NCBI RefSeq assembly: GCF_001305575.3
Contig: NZ_CP012373.2
Location: 620,001-684,000 of the forward strand
DNA: 64,000 nt
Source: Beggiatoa leptomitoformis
GTDB taxonomy: Bacteria; Pseudomonadota; Gammaproteobacteria; Beggiatoales; Beggiatoaceae
Direction of reading: 5' to 3'
Positions 63,790-64,000 of the stretch are shown piece by piece. Each line of letters starts with the position of its first letter. Position 1 is the stretch's first letter. The position numbers and the translations under genes were made by a program. The notes under the pieces were generated by a model. It made no database searches. It had not been told where the DNA came from and was given only the letters and a program-made list of their open reading frames with translations.

Positions 63790-64000
63790 ATGAAACTCTT
63801 ACAAACAACTGCCGTTCTGCTGTTTTTGCTTATCATTGGCTACATCAGTGCGAATGAATATGCACCCGCTGTGACCGCAGAACTACGTACTTACGTTAAA
63901 AATACTGCTACCGAGTGGTCAGATGAAGCTAAACGTAGCGACCCTGTTGGCTATTTACGTTTCTCACAAGAGAAATTAGAACAACAGAAAGTACAATTGC
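63790..64000 (+). CDS. Unidentified membrane-anchored protein, N-terminal part (runs off the window)
   Basis: The ATG at 63790 has GGAG 8 nt upstream. The 70 visible residues start MKLLQTTAVLLFLLIIGYIS, a signal anchor or signal peptide. They continue with a hydrophilic, helical region (ELRTYVKNTATEWSDEAKRS, then FSQEKLEQQKVQL) that looks like the start of a coiled coil. The rest lies beyond 64000, so no family can be named. Confidence 0.75.
   Translation, partial: MKLLQTTAVLLFLLIIGYISANEYAPAVTAELRTYVKNTATEWSDEAKRSDPVGYLRFSQEKLEQQKVQL

Overview
The window reads as about 64 kb of chromosome from a low-GC gammaproteobacterium. A ZipA cell-division protein, RecC, Lnt, the tpiA-secG pair and a DsbD/ScsB-type reductase all point to Gammaproteobacteria. 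The mix of secreted CHAT and caspase proteins, an alpha-2-macroglobulin, a membrane pyrophosphatase, and many small hairpin repeats and IS remnants resembles filamentous sulfur bacteria of the Beggiatoa/Thiothrix kind. That last placement is inference from gene content only. No rRNA, tRNA or CRISPR array was found.

Layout. 1-13 kb: 3' part of an alpha-2-macroglobulin gene, an orphan ureE, a secreted TPR-CHAT protein, a K+-independent-type H+-pyrophosphatase (hppA), an unknown protein, and a sodium:solute symporter with its small DUF4212 partner. 9.2-9.5 kb holds a MITE-like element whose ends match the IS630-like element at 13.3-14.4 kb; that element is itself interrupted by an IS1-family copy. 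14.4-21.3 kb: sterol-desaturase-type hydroxylase, lnt, tpiA, secG, mtnA and a cheR-cheB pair. 21.4-27 kb: a P-type ATPase without the usual CPC motif, a lipoprotein fusing a LivJ-like receptor to thrombospondin-type calcium repeats and an OmpA domain, a DUF697 protein and a 54-residue membrane protein.

27.3-45.2 kb is the most unusual part: a co-directional set that looks like a compact biosynthetic cluster for a sulfated aryl-peptide. In order it has a band-7 protein, an AMP-forming ligase, a carrier protein, a HemN-like radical SAM enzyme, a sulfotransferase, an outer-membrane protein, a chorismate lyase, a stand-alone condensation protein with a docking domain, a methyltransferase, a free archaeal-type ThrRS editing domain, an A-NMT-PCP NRPS module, two nearly identical exported serine-type sulfatases, and a second sulfotransferase. 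The likely logic is chorismate to 4-hydroxybenzoate, loading by the ligase onto the carrier protein, condensation with an N-methylated amino acid, cytoplasmic sulfation and periplasmic desulfation. A 47-bp fossil of the second sulfotransferase gene lies exactly between the two sulfatase copies and records how the tandem duplication arose.

45.4-60.7 kb returns to housekeeping: argB, glmM, a DsbD/ScsB reductase, an MBL hydrolase, zipA, an orphan glutamate-synthase FMN subunit, an ankyrin protein, recC, a phospholipase-D-like DUF protein, a Nudix hydrolase and moeA. 60.7-64 kb: an IS630 transposase fossil, then a two-gene unit of an effector-associated-domain protein and a secreted caspase fused to an FGE/C-type-lectin-like domain whose tail resembles a diversity-generating-retroelement target, and finally the start of an unidentified membrane-anchored protein. 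Two families of short inverted repeats are scattered between genes over the whole window.
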